Shown: piece after piece, positions 43,862 through 53,313 of the stretch | Numbering within the stretch: position 1 is the stretch's first letter | Layout: each line of letters begins with the position of its first letter | Assembly: GCA_002335055.1 (NCBI GenBank) | Contig: DDCH01000014.1 | Location: forward strand, 39,481-103,480 | Source of the DNA: Sulfurimonas sp. UBA2011 | Lineage (GTDB): Bacteria; Campylobacterota; Campylobacteria; Campylobacterales; Sulfurimonadaceae | Reading direction: 5' to 3' | DNA length: 64,000 nucleotides | The notes under the pieces: generated by a model | The model's database searches: none | Seen by the model: only the letters and a program-made list of their open reading frames with translations | What the model was told of the DNA's origin: nothing | Program-made: the position numbers and the translations under genes

Positions 43862-44583
43862 CTAAGCATTAGTAGACCGCTAAATCTACCTGTCTTTTTT
43901 TCGGCTCGGTAAGAAAAATACTGCTCTGTATTACATGATGTACACTCTTTGGAAAATTCTATTTTATCATTTAAAACCCCCTCATCTAAAAGCTGTTTAT
44001 ACAATATTTTATCGATATTCAAAAAATACGAGTTGTTCTTTTTGCTTATGGCATAGTCTAGGTCTAATTTTTTACTTTGCTCATAAATCTCACTTCCTAC
44101 TTGATAGCAACATTCTCCTATACTAGGTCCAATACTTACATAGATATCTTTTATATTTGAATCAAAATCTTCCCTAAAACTGTCAAGTGTAACTTTTATA
44201 ATGTTAAAAAATGCTCCTGCTCGACCGGCATGTACAACTGCTATAACTTCTTTTTTTGCATCATAAAAAAGAAGAGGTGAGCAGTCCGCAACCATAACCA
44301 TAAGGGGAATATTTTTTTTGTCAGTAATGAGTGCATCACAAGTTGGAGGAGTCAAAAATGTATCGTTTTTATCTATAATTTTTATTTTAGTTAAATGGAC
44401 TTGTTTCATATGAATTAAAGTGTTTACATCATATTTTAACTCTTTAGCTAAAGTTTTATGGTTTAAAATAACTTTATATTTGTCATCATTAACATGAAAA
44501 GCGATGTTACCATTATTCTTAGTTGTAAAACCCTGTGTGAGTTTTGAAAATTGTTTTAATAAGTTACTTTGAATAATTTGCAT
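43858..44583 (-). CDS. pgeF: Polyphenol oxidase/laccase-domain protein PgeF (YfiH)
   Basis: Family linked to editing of peptidoglycan precursors and to purine nucleoside phosphorylase activity. 241 residues. MKQVHLTKI (first zinc histidine), VMVADCSPLLFYD (cysteine ligand) and AVVHAGRAGAFFNI (histidine ligand) form the H-C-H zinc site; GPSIGECCYQVGSEIYE is the other hallmark. It is divergent from ovoA with 32 bases between. Confidence 0.9.
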   Translation of the reverse strand: MQIIQSNLLKQFSKLTQGFTTKNNGNIAFHVNDDKYKVILNHKTLAKELKYDVNTLIHMKQVHLTKIKIIDKNDTFLTPPTCDALITDKKNIPLMVMVADCSPLLFYDAKKEVIAVVHAGRAGAFFNIIKVTLDSFREDFDSNIKDIYVSIGPSIGECCYQVGSEIYEQSKKLDLDYAISKKNNSYFLNIDKILYKQLLDEGVLNDKIEFSKECTSCNTEQYFSYRAEKKTGRFSGLLMLS

Positions 44584-44615
44584 ATAATCATTATATCAAA
44601 CTAAAAGGTAGATAT

Positions 44616-46715
44616 TTGAGTAAACTAAGTAAATATACTGTTTCACTAGATGGTGAAAGTGTAACTACCAAGCGCTTGGAAATAAAAGAGTATTTTAATA
44701 ATACATCTGATTTGTTCGAGAAAGTTTTTACAATTTTAAAAGACGATACAGTTTTTTATGAAAAATCTGAAATAACACGTCATCCAATGATATTTTATTT
44801 TGGACATACTGCTACATTTTTTATAAACAAACTTATGAGTATGAAGATAATAACAGAACGAATAAATGCAGACTATGAGTCAGTTTTTGCTGTTGGTGTT
44901 GATGAAATGTCTTGGGATGAGATGGATGGTAGTAAATACAACTGGCCAAAAGTAGACGCGGTTCGTGAGTATAGACAAAAAGTACGTAGTTTAATCAACA
45001 CACTTATAGAAGACTTACCACTTACTTTGCCTATTACAAAAGAGTCTCCTATGTGGGTTATCCTTATGGGGATAGAGCATGAGAGGATTCATCTTGAGAC
45101 TTCTTTAGTGCTTCACCGCCAAATGCCAATAGAGCTAGTAAAAGATGTAGAAGAGTTTAAAGTATGTGAGCATAGTAACCATGCACCAGAAAATGAGATG
45201 ATAAACATAAACGCAGTAGATTTACAACTCGGAGTTGATAATTCACATCCTATATATAGTTGGGATAATGAATATGGTGTTTATGAAGAGAGTGTTGCGA
45301 GTTTTGAAGCAGCTAAATACCTTGTGAGTAATGCTGAGTTCCTCTCTTTTGTTAAAGATGGTGGTTATGAGAATGAAGAGTTCTGGGATGAAGAAGGCAG
45401 AGAGTTTTTAAAAAACACTAAAGCCCTACATCCATCATTTTGGATCAAAGAGAAAAATGATTATAAATATAGAGCATTAAGTAGTATTATTGATATGCCC
45501 CAAGATTGGCCAGTAGATGTAAATGCACTCGAAGCAGAAGCATTTTGTCGTTATAAAAGTCAAAAAGATGGTTTTACTTACCAGTTACCAAGTGAAGTAG
45601 AGTACAGAGCTATTTATGAGCAGGCTTTACTTAAAGATATACCAGTATTTCATGAGAGTAGGGCTAATCTTGATTTTTATCATTATGCCTCATCGTGTCC
45701 TGTAAATGAATTTAATTTTAACGGTATTTATGATGTAGTTGGTAATGTATGGCAGTGGAGTCGTACACCGATAAGACCATTTGAAGGTTTTGTGATTCAT
45801 GAGGCATATGATGATTTTTCTGTGCCAACATTTGATGAAAAACATGCTCTTATTTTAGGCTCATCATGGGCAAGTAGTGGTAATCTTATCACAAAACATT
45901 CACGTTATGCATTTAGAAAACATTTTTATCAAAACGCAGGTTTTAGATATGTTATAAGTCAAAAAAAGGAAGAAGAATTGTCAGATATATATGAGAGTGA
46001 TGAGTTAGTTTCACAGTACTGTGAGTTTCAATATGGAGCTTCACATTTTGGAGTTGAGAATTTTGCAGTAAGTACAGCAAGAGTAGCAAGTGCATTTGCA
46101 GTAAATAATAAAAAAGCATTAGATTTAGGTTGTGCAACTGGACGAGCAACTTATGAGCTTGCTCGTGAGTTTGACTCTGTTGAGGGTATAGACTTCTCTG
46201 TACGTTTTGTTCAAGCTGGAGCGAAACTCAAAGATGATGGTTATCTTGCATTTAGCACTAAAGAAGAGGGCGAAATAGCTGTACAAAAAAAGATCACTAT
46301 TGAAGACTTAGGCTATGAAGACTTAAAAGAAAAAGTATCTTTTTGGCAGGGTGATGCTTGTAATTTAAAGGCTAACTTTACGGGTTATGATTTGATCATG
46401 GCTACAAACTTAATCGATAGACTTTATAATCCTATGCTATTTTTAGAGACTATAAATGAGAGACTTAACGAAGATGGTATCTTAGTTATCACTTCTCCAT
46501 ACACATGGCAAGAAAGCTCTACTGCAAAAGAGTTCTGGTTAGGTGGATTTACTAATGAGGAAGGAGAAGAGGTTAAAACTATTGATTCATTAGAAAAAGT
46601 TTTAGGTGAAAAGTTTGAGCTTATCCATACACAAGATTTAGAATTTGTTATTAAAGAAACAGCGAGAAAGTACCAACATACTATCTCTGAAGTAAGTGTT
46701 TGGAAGAAAAAGTAG
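44616..46715 (+). CDS. ovoA: 5-histidylcysteine sulfoxide synthase / N-methyltransferase OvoA
   Basis: Makes the backbone of the antioxidant ovothiol: oxygen-dependent coupling of cysteine to histidine, then methylation. 699 residues. A DinB-like domain (about 30-180) carries HPMIFYFGHTATFF and the iron motif H-x3-H-x-E in GIEHERIHLETS. An FGE-sulfatase domain (about 190-450) has NVWQWSRTPIRPFEG and GSSWASSG. A C-terminal methyltransferase (about 470-699) has ALDLGCATGRATYELA. This three-part form can make the methylated product. The TTG start at 44616 has AAAGGTAG before it. The next gene overlaps it and is a C-S lyase. Confidence 0.92.
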   Translation: MSKLSKYTVSLDGESVTTKRLEIKEYFNNTSDLFEKVFTILKDDTVFYEKSEITRHPMIFYFGHTATFFINKLMSMKIITERINADYESVFAVGVDEMSWDEMDGSKYNWPKVDAVREYRQKVRSLINTLIEDLPLTLPITKESPMWVILMGIEHERIHLETSLVLHRQMPIELVKDVEEFKVCEHSNHAPENEMININAVDLQLGVDNSHPIYSWDNEYGVYEESVASFEAAKYLVSNAEFLSFVKDGGYENEEFWDEEGREFLKNTKALHPSFWIKEKNDYKYRALSSIIDMPQDWPVDVNALEAEAFCRYKSQKDGFTYQLPSEVEYRAIYEQALLKDIPVFHESRANLDFYHYASSCPVNEFNFNGIYDVVGNVWQWSRTPIRPFEGFVIHEAYDDFSVPTFDEKHALILGSSWASSGNLITKHSRYAFRKHFYQNAGFRYVISQKKEEELSDIYESDELVSQYCEFQYGASHFGVENFAVSTARVASAFAVNNKKALDLGCATGRATYELAREFDSVEGIDFSVRFVQAGAKLKDDGYLAFSTKEEGEIAVQKKITIEDLGYEDLKEKVSFWQGDACNLKANFTGYDLIMATNLIDRLYNPMLFLETINERLNEDGILVITSPYTWQESSTAKEFWLGGFTNEEGEEVKTIDSLEKVLGEKFELIHTQDLEFVIKETARKYQHTISEVSVWKKK

Positions 46716-47890
46716 TGTCTTATGATTTCTCTGTAAGTGCTTGTAGAAAAGATACAAACGCAGAGAAGTACATTTTACGAGAAGAACTCTTTGGTACAGA
46801 TGATGTTTTACCCGTTTGGGTTGCCGATATGGATATAGACACACCTGATTTTGTATTAAATGCAGTGAAAAAACGCTTAGAGCATCCAATAGTGGGCTAT
46901 GAAGAGGTACCAAATAGTGCTTTTAACGCACAACGTACTTGGATGAAAAAAGAGCATGGATTTGAGTTTGAACTTGAAGATATGTTTTACTCTCATTCTG
47001 TAGTTGCATCTATGGCTGTAGCTATTGAAGCTTTTAGTGAAGAAGGCGAGGGTGTAATTGTGCACACACCTGTGTACTCTCCTTTTTTTCACTCTGTAAA
47101 TGGACTAAACCGTCAGCTTATAAAAAATCCCCTCAAAGTAAATAGTGATGGTCTGTATACTTTTGATATAGAAGATCTAAAATCAAAAATAAAACCTAAT
47201 ACTAAACTTCTCCTACTCTGTTCTCCTCATAACCCTGTTGGACGTGTATGGGAAAAAGAGGAACTTGAAGCTATTTTAGATGTTTGTGTGGAGCATAATA
47301 TAGTGGTGTTCGCTGATGAGATTCATTCTGACCTTGTGTACGCACCAAATAAGCATACAGTTTTTGCTACATTGAGTGAGGCGGCTAAAAAAATTACACT
47401 CACAGCGATAGGTGTTGGAAAAACATTTAATATGGCTGGTTTTGCTATGAGTAGTGTAATCATACAAGATGAAGATTTAAGAGAGAGATTTGAAAAAGCA
47501 TATAAAAAAGTACATTTTGCACAAGGTTCTGTTCTTTCTCATGTTGCTTACGAAGCAGCTTATACAGATGGAAAAGAGTGGTTAGAAGACCTAAAAGTAC
47601 ATCTTTATAAAAACTATGAAATGCTTCGTACTCTTTGTCAAAAATATCCAAAACTTTTAAAGATTACTCCTATTGAAGGGACTTATCTTGCATGGCTTGA
47701 TTGTAGTGGTTTAGGTCTTAGGGATAAAAAACTCAGAGAATTTTTTATCCAAGATGCTAAACTTGGATTAAATGCAGGAATTAGCTTTGGTAAAGAGGGT
47801 TCAGGTTATATGCGTTTGAATTTTGCCGTATCGCAAGAGAAAATGTTAGAGATTATTAAGAAGTTAGACAAAGCACTTTCGCTAAAATAG
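46715..47890 (+). CDS. ovoB: PLP-dependent C-S lyase, probable OvoB
   Basis: Fold-type I PLP enzyme of the PatB/MalY cystathionine beta-lyase family, 391 residues. LPVWVADMDIDTPDFV (about 28-43), CSPHNPVGRVW, VVFADEIHSDLVY and the PLP-lysine motif TAIGVGKTFNMAGFAMS are intact. I start at GTG 46715, which overlaps the ovoA stop as TAGTG; the frame extends to TTG 46700. The tight coupling to ovoA points to OvoB, which cleaves the histidylcysteine sulfoxide to release the thiol. A general cystathionine lyase role is the alternative. Confidence 0.8.
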   Translation: MSYDFSVSACRKDTNAEKYILREELFGTDDVLPVWVADMDIDTPDFVLNAVKKRLEHPIVGYEEVPNSAFNAQRTWMKKEHGFEFELEDMFYSHSVVASMAVAIEAFSEEGEGVIVHTPVYSPFFHSVNGLNRQLIKNPLKVNSDGLYTFDIEDLKSKIKPNTKLLLLCSPHNPVGRVWEKEELEAILDVCVEHNIVVFADEIHSDLVYAPNKHTVFATLSEAAKKITLTAIGVGKTFNMAGFAMSSVIIQDEDLRERFEKAYKKVHFAQGSVLSHVAYEAAYTDGKEWLEDLKVHLYKNYEMLRTLCQKYPKLLKITPIEGTYLAWLDCSGLGLRDKKLREFFIQDAKLGLNAGISFGKEGSGYMRLNFAVSQEKMLEIIKKLDKALSLK

Positions 47891-47915
47891 CTATTATTAA
47901 AATAAGGATATTAAT

Positions 47916-48137
47916 TTGACTAGAATTGATTGGGATGAATATAAAGAACATAAAAAAATGAGTGTACGAAGTGATAATTTTGAAAGACTTATAGAATTTA
48001 TGAAAAGTTACTATAACATGCATAACCCAGATGAACTTTTTGATACTTTAAAACATGATGATACAGCTGTGATGATGTTAAATAAACACTCAATTACAAG
48101 TGCAGCAAGTATGGACCAGTTTTTAGATAGATTCTAG
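47916..48137 (+). CDS. Small hypothetical protein
   Basis: 73 residues, soluble, rich in charged residues: MTRIDWDEYKEHKKM, then a helical stretch and a C-terminal TSAASMDQFLDRF. The start is TTG 47916, with AAGGAT before it. It follows ovoB by 25 bases and precedes a UPF0306-type gene by 2, so it may be the third gene of the ovothiol transcript. I recognise no family. Confidence 0.6.
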   Translation: MTRIDWDEYKEHKKMSVRSDNFERLIEFMKSYYNMHNPDELFDTLKHDDTAVMMLNKHSITSAASMDQFLDRF

Positions 48138-48139
48138 TT

Positions 48140-48562
48140 TTGACTGATTTAGAGAGAATTGAGTACTTTATAAGTTTACACCATGTGATGAGTCTAGCTA
48201 CATCTACCCCAGATGAGTTAAGTGTCTGTTCTCTTTTTTTTTCATATGACACAAATACAAAAAGTTTTATAGTTGCAAGTAGTGAGAAAACCCTCCATAT
48301 ACAAAATATTCTTTTAAACAAAAACATAGCAGGCAATATTTTACTTGAGACAAAAAATGTAGCTGAGATACAAGGTTTACAGTTTAGTGGTGAGTTCATT
48401 TCTTTAGTAGATAAAGAACTAGAAGAACTCTATTTGAAAGATTTTCCATATGCAAAAGAACTAAACCCTAAACTATGGCAGATAAAAGTGAAACACTTTA
48501 AACTGACTGATAACTCTTTAGGTTTTGGCAAAAAAATAGTTGTAGATTTTAGTTTAGACTAA
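48140..48562 (+). CDS. UPF0306/YhbP-like flavin-fold protein
   Basis: 140 residues with a pyridoxamine-phosphate-oxidase-like split barrel: YFISLHHVMSLATSTPDELS, SLFFSYDTNTKSFIVASSEK, TLHIQNILLNKNIAGNIL and a C-terminal KHFKLTDNSLGFG. These match the YhbP/UPF0306 style, which has an H-V-M-S-L-A-T strand at the start. Flavin binding and substrate are unknown. The start is TTG 48140. It ends 14 bases inside the convergent tex gene. Confidence 0.75.
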   Translation: MTDLERIEYFISLHHVMSLATSTPDELSVCSLFFSYDTNTKSFIVASSEKTLHIQNILLNKNIAGNILLETKNVAEIQGLQFSGEFISLVDKELEELYLKDFPYAKELNPKLWQIKVKHFKLTDNSLGFGKKIVVDFSLD

Positions 48563-49718
48563 GTCCAACTTTGTCTTTTTCAATTGAGACTACTTCAATT
48601 TGGGGAAGGTATTGGTTGAGTGAAAGTACTTCTAGTGGATGCTTGATTCTTTTTACACTCATTTTAGAGATATGAATCATGCCATCATTTTTAAGCCCAA
48701 TATCCACAAACGCACCAAAATCAGTAATATTACGGACAATTCCAGAAACAAAACTACCTTCTTTAAGCATTTTTATATCGGTGAGTCCTTCTTTAAAAGG
48801 GATGATAGGCAGGTCTTCTCTAGGGTCAAAACCTGGTTTTTCTAACTCTTTGATGATATCTCTAAGAGTAGCTTCACCAGTTCCTAAAGCTTGTGCAGTC
48901 TCTTTGATATTTAAAGTATCTAAGTCTAGTTTTACTAACTTTTTTGCTATCTCATAACTCTCAGGGTGGATACCGCTATTATCAAAGACATTTTTTGTAT
49001 CTTTTATACGTATAAATCCTGCTGCTTGCTCGTATGCTTTTTTCCCTAAACCTTTTACTTTTAAGAGCCCATTTTTACTAGTAAAGTTTCCATTTTCATC
49101 TCTGTAAGTTATGATATTTTTTGCGATTTTCGCACCAATACCTGCTATATGAGAAAGAAGGGATGCTGAAGCCGAGTTGATATCTACTCCTACTCTGTTT
49201 ACAAGGTCACTAGTTACATCATCGAGTCTTTTTTGCAGGAGTTTTTGATCTACATCGTGTTGGTACTGTCCAATTCCTAATGATTTTGGGTCTATTTTGA
49301 CAAGTGTAGCCATTGGATCACGAAGTCTTTGGGCTATTGAGATAGCCCCTCTTATAGTTACATCCAAGTTTGGATACTCATCAAGGGATACTTGTGAAGC
49401 TGAGTAGACAGATGCACCAGCTTCAGATACTACTGTGTACTTGAGGTTAGTCTTCTCTTGTGCATTGATCTTTGCAAAAAACTCTTGAGTTTCTCTTGAA
49501 CCTGTTCCATTTCCTATGGCGACTCCAGTTATATTGTACTTTTTTGCGAGTTTTAAAATGACAGCCTTAGAGTTTTCATAATCATTTCTAGGTTGAGTTG
49601 GATAGATAACAGCAGACTCTAGATAGTTCCCATTTTCATCTATGACAGCTAGTTTACAACCACTCACAAACGCAGGGTCTACACCTAAAAGTACCATCTT
49701 AGTTACAGGTGGAGTCAT
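48549..49718 (-). CDS. tex: Tex, C-terminal half (split gene)
   Basis: 389 residues holding the second half of the RNA-binding transcription factor Tex. LLGVDPAFVSGCKLAVID starts the YqgF-like domain, HDVDQKLLQKRLDDV and GVDINSASASLLSHIAGIG lead into the helix-hairpin-helix region (KGLGKKAYEQAAGFIRI), and the S1 domain ends it (FVSGIVRNITDFGAFVDIGL). It begins with ATG 49718, overlapping the stop of the N-terminal half as ATGA. In other bacteria both halves are one chain of about 700 or more residues, so one base has been lost or gained at the join. Confidence 0.88.
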   Translation of the reverse strand: MTPPVTKMVLLGVDPAFVSGCKLAVIDENGNYLESAVIYPTQPRNDYENSKAVILKLAKKYNITGVAIGNGTGSRETQEFFAKINAQEKTNLKYTVVSEAGASVYSASQVSLDEYPNLDVTIRGAISIAQRLRDPMATLVKIDPKSLGIGQYQHDVDQKLLQKRLDDVTSDLVNRVGVDINSASASLLSHIAGIGAKIAKNIITYRDENGNFTSKNGLLKVKGLGKKAYEQAAGFIRIKDTKNVFDNSGIHPESYEIAKKLVKLDLDTLNIKETAQALGTGEATLRDIIKELEKPGFDPREDLPIIPFKEGLTDIKMLKEGSFVSGIVRNITDFGAFVDIGLKNDGMIHISKMSVKRIKHPLEVLSLNQYLPQIEVVSIEKDKVGLSLN

Positions 49719-50647
49719 AAGAAGTTGTGAAAGGTTTTTTCCAAAAAAGAGATAGCAGCTATATCTGCTTTTTCTTTGAGTTCATTTTGAACTTCTCTCT
49801 CAATGGAAGGAAGAAGTAAGCGTTTAAGTCCATCTTTGTATGCTAAAAAGAGTAAGTCTTTTGAACTTGAAGCATCTTTAGGAATTTTATAGCGTTTTAT
49901 GTTTTCTAAGATTCTCTCAGTATCTACACTTATCTTTACTGACAACTCTTTTTCTTTAACACCGCGCATGATGGCAAGATATCTATGAGAAGGAATATAG
50001 GCTACTTTTTGAGACGAAGGAGCTAGGTTTTTGTAAACACCAGACTCATTAAAAGTTTTTGTTTTTTTTGTCTCAATCGCACCATACTGTAACATTGAGT
50101 TTCGTATAGCTTCTCTCTCTTTTACTTGTTCAGCATATCTCTCAGCGAGTATATCTTGCGCACCTTTTATAGCTTCATCAAGAGATGTAACATCTTTTTT
50201 TACAAACCTTTTAGCTTCATTCATGAAGTCATTTTTTGAAAGTCTTGCTGATTGTAGGATGTTGGCTAAAGAGCTAAGACCTTTTGCCATAGCTATGGTT
50301 GCACGAGAGGACTTTTTCTCTTTGTAAGGTCTGTAAATGCTCTCTAAAGTCCTAAGATTATCAGCATCTTCTATACTTCTTTTTATACTATCAGTTAAAG
50401 TAGCTCTCTCTGCTATCAAACGCGAGACTTCTTCTTTTCGCTCTAGTAGTTTTTTAGAACTAATGTAAATAGTCTCAAACTCACGAAGCACTTCATCATC
50501 AGCTCCACCTGTCATCTCTTTACGGTATCTCGCGATAAAAGGAATAGTTGAACCCTCATCTAAGAGTTTTAATATATTTTGTACTTGTTCATATTTGAGT
50601 GAAGTTTTTTTTACTAGTGCTGAAACTAAGTTACTTGATGACATCAT
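49715..50647 (-). CDS. tex: Tex, N-terminal half (split gene)
   Basis: 310 residues: Tex N-terminal HTH-like and helical domains. VQNILKLLDEGSTIPFIARY (about 22-41) and TGGADDEVLREFE are Tex signatures; the frame then runs to FLEKTFHNFL and a stop (TGA 49715-49717). In intact Tex the chain continues through a short L-L-x-x-P-P linker into the YqgF-like domain; here that linker (MTPPV) is the start of the next frame. Because the halves overlap as ATGA they could be made as two coupled polypeptides. Confidence 0.88.
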   Translation of the reverse strand: MMSSSNLVSALVKKTSLKYEQVQNILKLLDEGSTIPFIARYRKEMTGGADDEVLREFETIYISSKKLLERKEEVSRLIAERATLTDSIKRSIEDADNLRTLESIYRPYKEKKSSRATIAMAKGLSSLANILQSARLSKNDFMNEAKRFVKKDVTSLDEAIKGAQDILAERYAEQVKEREAIRNSMLQYGAIETKKTKTFNESGVYKNLAPSSQKVAYIPSHRYLAIMRGVKEKELSVKISVDTERILENIKRYKIPKDASSSKDLLFLAYKDGLKRLLLPSIEREVQNELKEKADIAAISFLEKTFHNFL

Positions 50648-50723
50648 TATTCCTTCTATATATATTTTGTATTATACTTACAATAATTCATCTTTTCATT
50701 AATAATATAGTATTATTCTAGCC

Positions 50724-51743
50724 ATGAACATAGATGATAGTATAAACACAAATGCACACAAAAATATAAGTAGTATAGTAAAAGATGTTTTTGAGCATAC
50801 CGACAATCAAAACGCAGTAGTAGTCTACGATACAAACTCTAGTCTCTCCAACATTTTATATAACGCTTATAAAACTGCACTTCCACAAGCTACTTTCATC
50901 GACTTTGATACAACTCCGCCAGAAGAAATCCTAGAAATATTAACAGCCTTAAACGAGTCAGACTTTGTTGCTCTTATCCAGTCAACAAACTTTCGTTTAA
51001 ATGCTTTTAGAATTCGAGTAGAACTCTTTAAAGCTAAGATAAAAGTCATAGAACATCCTCATGTAAGTCGTATGAGCGAGGAGGAAATTCCTGCTTATAT
51101 AGATTCTTTACTTTATGATAAAGAGTATTATAGAGGTGTTGGGTATACACTTAAAGAAAAGATAGATAATGCTAATGGTGCTGTTATTGAGAGTGACGGT
51201 GAGTATCTTTACTATGACTGCTCATTTGAGAGTACAAAACTTAACATCGGGGATTATTCTCAGATGGCAAATACTGGTGGTCAGTTTCCTATAGGTGAAG
51301 TCTTTACGGAAGCAAAAGACCTTGAAGCACTTCACGGTAGGGTGAAAATATCAGTCTTTAGTAACACTACATATAGAACAAACAAACCAGAAACTTCAGC
51401 AATCCTTATCATAGAAAAAGGCAAGGTGATAGCAACTGAGAATACAACACCTGCATTTGATGAAGTTCTTAATCTCATTCGTGAGGGTGAGGGAAGTATA
51501 CAAGTAAGAGAACTAGGATTTGGTCTCAACCGTGCGTTTAGTAAAACACGAGTAGTAGGTGATACTGGAACATATGAGCGAATGTGTGGTGTTCACCTCT
51601 CACTTGGTCGAAAACATGGAATGTATGCTAAACCTGGTATCAAAAGAGGTGAGGGGAAGTTTCATGTAGATGTGTTTGTAGATATAACTACAGTGAAACT
51701 AGACGATGAAATCATTTTTGAAAATGAAGCTTGGGTTGTTTAG
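50724..51743 (+). CDS. M29-family (aminopeptidase T-like) metalloprotein
   Basis: 339 residues. The C-terminal half resembles the M29 aminopeptidases and their relative NicX: GGQFPIGEVFTEAKDLEAL supplies a glutamate ligand, VRELGFGLNRAFS a second, MCGVHLSLGRKHGMY a histidine, and KFHVDVFVDI the H-x-D pair. That ligand order fits a two-metal site. The N-terminal half (about 1-150) is an alpha/beta domain, also as in the family. Peptidase or ring-cleaving activity cannot be chosen. It is divergent from tex and convergent with the esterase gene (4-base overlap). Confidence 0.7.
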   Translation: MNIDDSINTNAHKNISSIVKDVFEHTDNQNAVVVYDTNSSLSNILYNAYKTALPQATFIDFDTTPPEEILEILTALNESDFVALIQSTNFRLNAFRIRVELFKAKIKVIEHPHVSRMSEEEIPAYIDSLLYDKEYYRGVGYTLKEKIDNANGAVIESDGEYLYYDCSFESTKLNIGDYSQMANTGGQFPIGEVFTEAKDLEALHGRVKISVFSNTTYRTNKPETSAILIIEKGKVIATENTTPAFDEVLNLIREGEGSIQVRELGFGLNRAFSKTRVVGDTGTYERMCGVHLSLGRKHGMYAKPGIKRGEGKFHVDVFVDITTVKLDDEIIFENEAWVV

Positions 51744-52372
51744 CTTCTCTTTTTAATCCACTCAGAGATCATAGTTAACTCATCTCTGTCAATACTATGG
51801 TCTTTATCATAAGTAACAAACTCTATGTCAAAACCACTATCTTGAAGTTGTTCTATCTGTTCTTTAGAAGTGTCGTATGCTAAAACACCGTCGCTAGTTC
51901 CGTGAGTACATAACCAATTCTTCGCATTTACATCTGGGTTCATCTCTTCTAACAGTGTAGGTACATTATAAATGTAACCACTGATAGCGATATAACCCGC
52001 AAGAACCTTATGATATCTTGCTCCAAACTCAAAAGTAAGAAGTGAGCCTTGAGAAAAACCAAAAAGAAAACTCTCATCTGCATTAAAGTCACTCTCAAAA
52101 AGAGTATCTAAATCTTTTGTGAGTAGAGTTCTTGAGTACTCTATACCTGGAAGCTGTTCAGGAGGGAGTTGATACCATGAGTTACCACCCATGTACTCAA
52201 AAGGTGCATCAAAAAGTATGTAGTTCATATCATCAAGTGCTAAAAATGGAGGAAAACCAACAAAGCCTGCAGATGAGTCTCCACGACCATGTAAAATAAT
52301 CATCAGTTTTTTAGATGGAACTTTTGAGGGGATAAAGATATTTTCTAATTCTAGGTTGTCATAAGATGTCAT
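51740..52372 (-). CDS. Alpha/beta hydrolase, carboxylesterase/phospholipase type
   Basis: 210 residues. LMIILHGRGDSSAGF is the oxyanion-hole strand, LFGFSQGSLLTFEFG (about 98-112) the nucleophile elbow with serine in G-F-S-Q-G, THGTSDGVLAY provides the aspartate, and TYDKDHSIDRDEL the catalytic histidine. The pattern matches the YpfH/lysophospholipase-carboxylesterase group. It is cytoplasmic, with no signal. It overlaps the radical SAM gene start-to-stop by 4 bases (ATGA), so they are co-translated. Confidence 0.88.
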   Translation of the reverse strand: MTSYDNLELENIFIPSKVPSKKLMIILHGRGDSSAGFVGFPPFLALDDMNYILFDAPFEYMGGNSWYQLPPEQLPGIEYSRTLLTKDLDTLFESDFNADESFLFGFSQGSLLTFEFGARYHKVLAGYIAISGYIYNVPTLLEEMNPDVNAKNWLCTHGTSDGVLAYDTSKEQIEQLQDSGFDIEFVTYDKDHSIDRDELTMISEWIKKRS

Positions 52373-53313
52373 TTGTTTCTCTTTCTTTTTAAATTTTCAC
52401 TCGGTACTAAAAACTCTAAATTACTTACATGTTTAACACTTATCGCACCATCTTTGATGAGGCACTCTAAACTTTTTTGTGTAGGTTCATCAAAAAGTAG
52501 TTTTGTATCTTCACGTGTAAGTGGACGTTTATCAAGAGTGTTAAGTATTTCTTCATCATTATAGTAAGCATTATTTGGTTCTGCATGTATTCTCGAAGCT
52601 ATGTGTATAGGAAGGTTTGTGTCAAACGCCATTGCTATAGTGTGAAGCTCTTTATAACTCACACCCATAACAGGATAAGCCGGAGGTCTGTCTATCGTTC
52701 CTAGGTCAACTCTCACTGCGTTTACATCAAGTAAAACATCATTGAGTTTTTGTATCTCTTCTTTTGTATCGTTTATCTCATGTACAAACAAAATCTCAAT
52801 GAAGAGTTTCCCAGTATACTCTTTAGAAAAAGCTATAACACACTCAACTATATCTTCTACTTTTATACTCTCATGGGGTCTGTCGATTTTTCTAAAAACA
52901 TCTGGACTTATAGCATCAAGTGAGAGTTTTACTTGGTCTAGTTTTAAAAGTGCTTTATATACATTTGGGTCTACAAGTGTTGCACTGTTTGTAAGTATAA
53001 GTGTTTCAGTTTTACCTTTTACCTTGTCAATGGCATCTATAAGTTCACTCATCTGTGGATAGAGTGTAGGTTCTCCATTTGCAGTAAGGGTAATGACATC
53101 TATCTTAGAGTTGAGGTGAGTTTTAAGTTCTGTGATGATTTCTTCAACTGTAATAGTATTGACTTGTTTATCCATAGTAAGGGCAGGGGCAAGTTCGCAG
53201 TAAAGACAGTCGAAGTTACACTGTTTGAGTGCAGGGGAAAGATCGATGCCTAAACTCATACCAAAACGGCGTGAGTTTATAGGTCCGAATATTATATTAT
53301 TTTTTGCTGACAC
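52369..53313 (-). CDS. Radical SAM protein (COG0731-like)
   Basis: NNIIFGPINSRRFGMSLGID is the family N-terminus, then LKQCNFDCLYCELAP with the C-x3-C-x2-C Fe-S triad. VITLTANGEPTLYP and the rest of a TIM barrel follow, and a C-terminal DNA/RNA-like winged segment (LTREDTKLLFDEPTQKS) completes it. It resembles the short TYW1-related radical SAM proteins whose substrate is unknown. I place the start at GTG 53313, just before the conserved core; the frame is open to ATG 53343 and beyond, but that would overlap hemE by 47 bases instead of 17. Confidence 0.8.
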   Translation of the reverse strand: MSAKNNIIFGPINSRRFGMSLGIDLSPALKQCNFDCLYCELAPALTMDKQVNTITVEEIITELKTHLNSKIDVITLTANGEPTLYPQMSELIDAIDKVKGKTETLILTNSATLVDPNVYKALLKLDQVKLSLDAISPDVFRKIDRPHESIKVEDIVECVIAFSKEYTGKLFIEILFVHEINDTKEEIQKLNDVLLDVNAVRVDLGTIDRPPAYPVMGVSYKELHTIAMAFDTNLPIHIASRIHAEPNNAYYNDEEILNTLDKRPLTREDTKLLFDEPTQKSLECLIKDGAISVKHVSNLEFLVPSENLKRKRNK

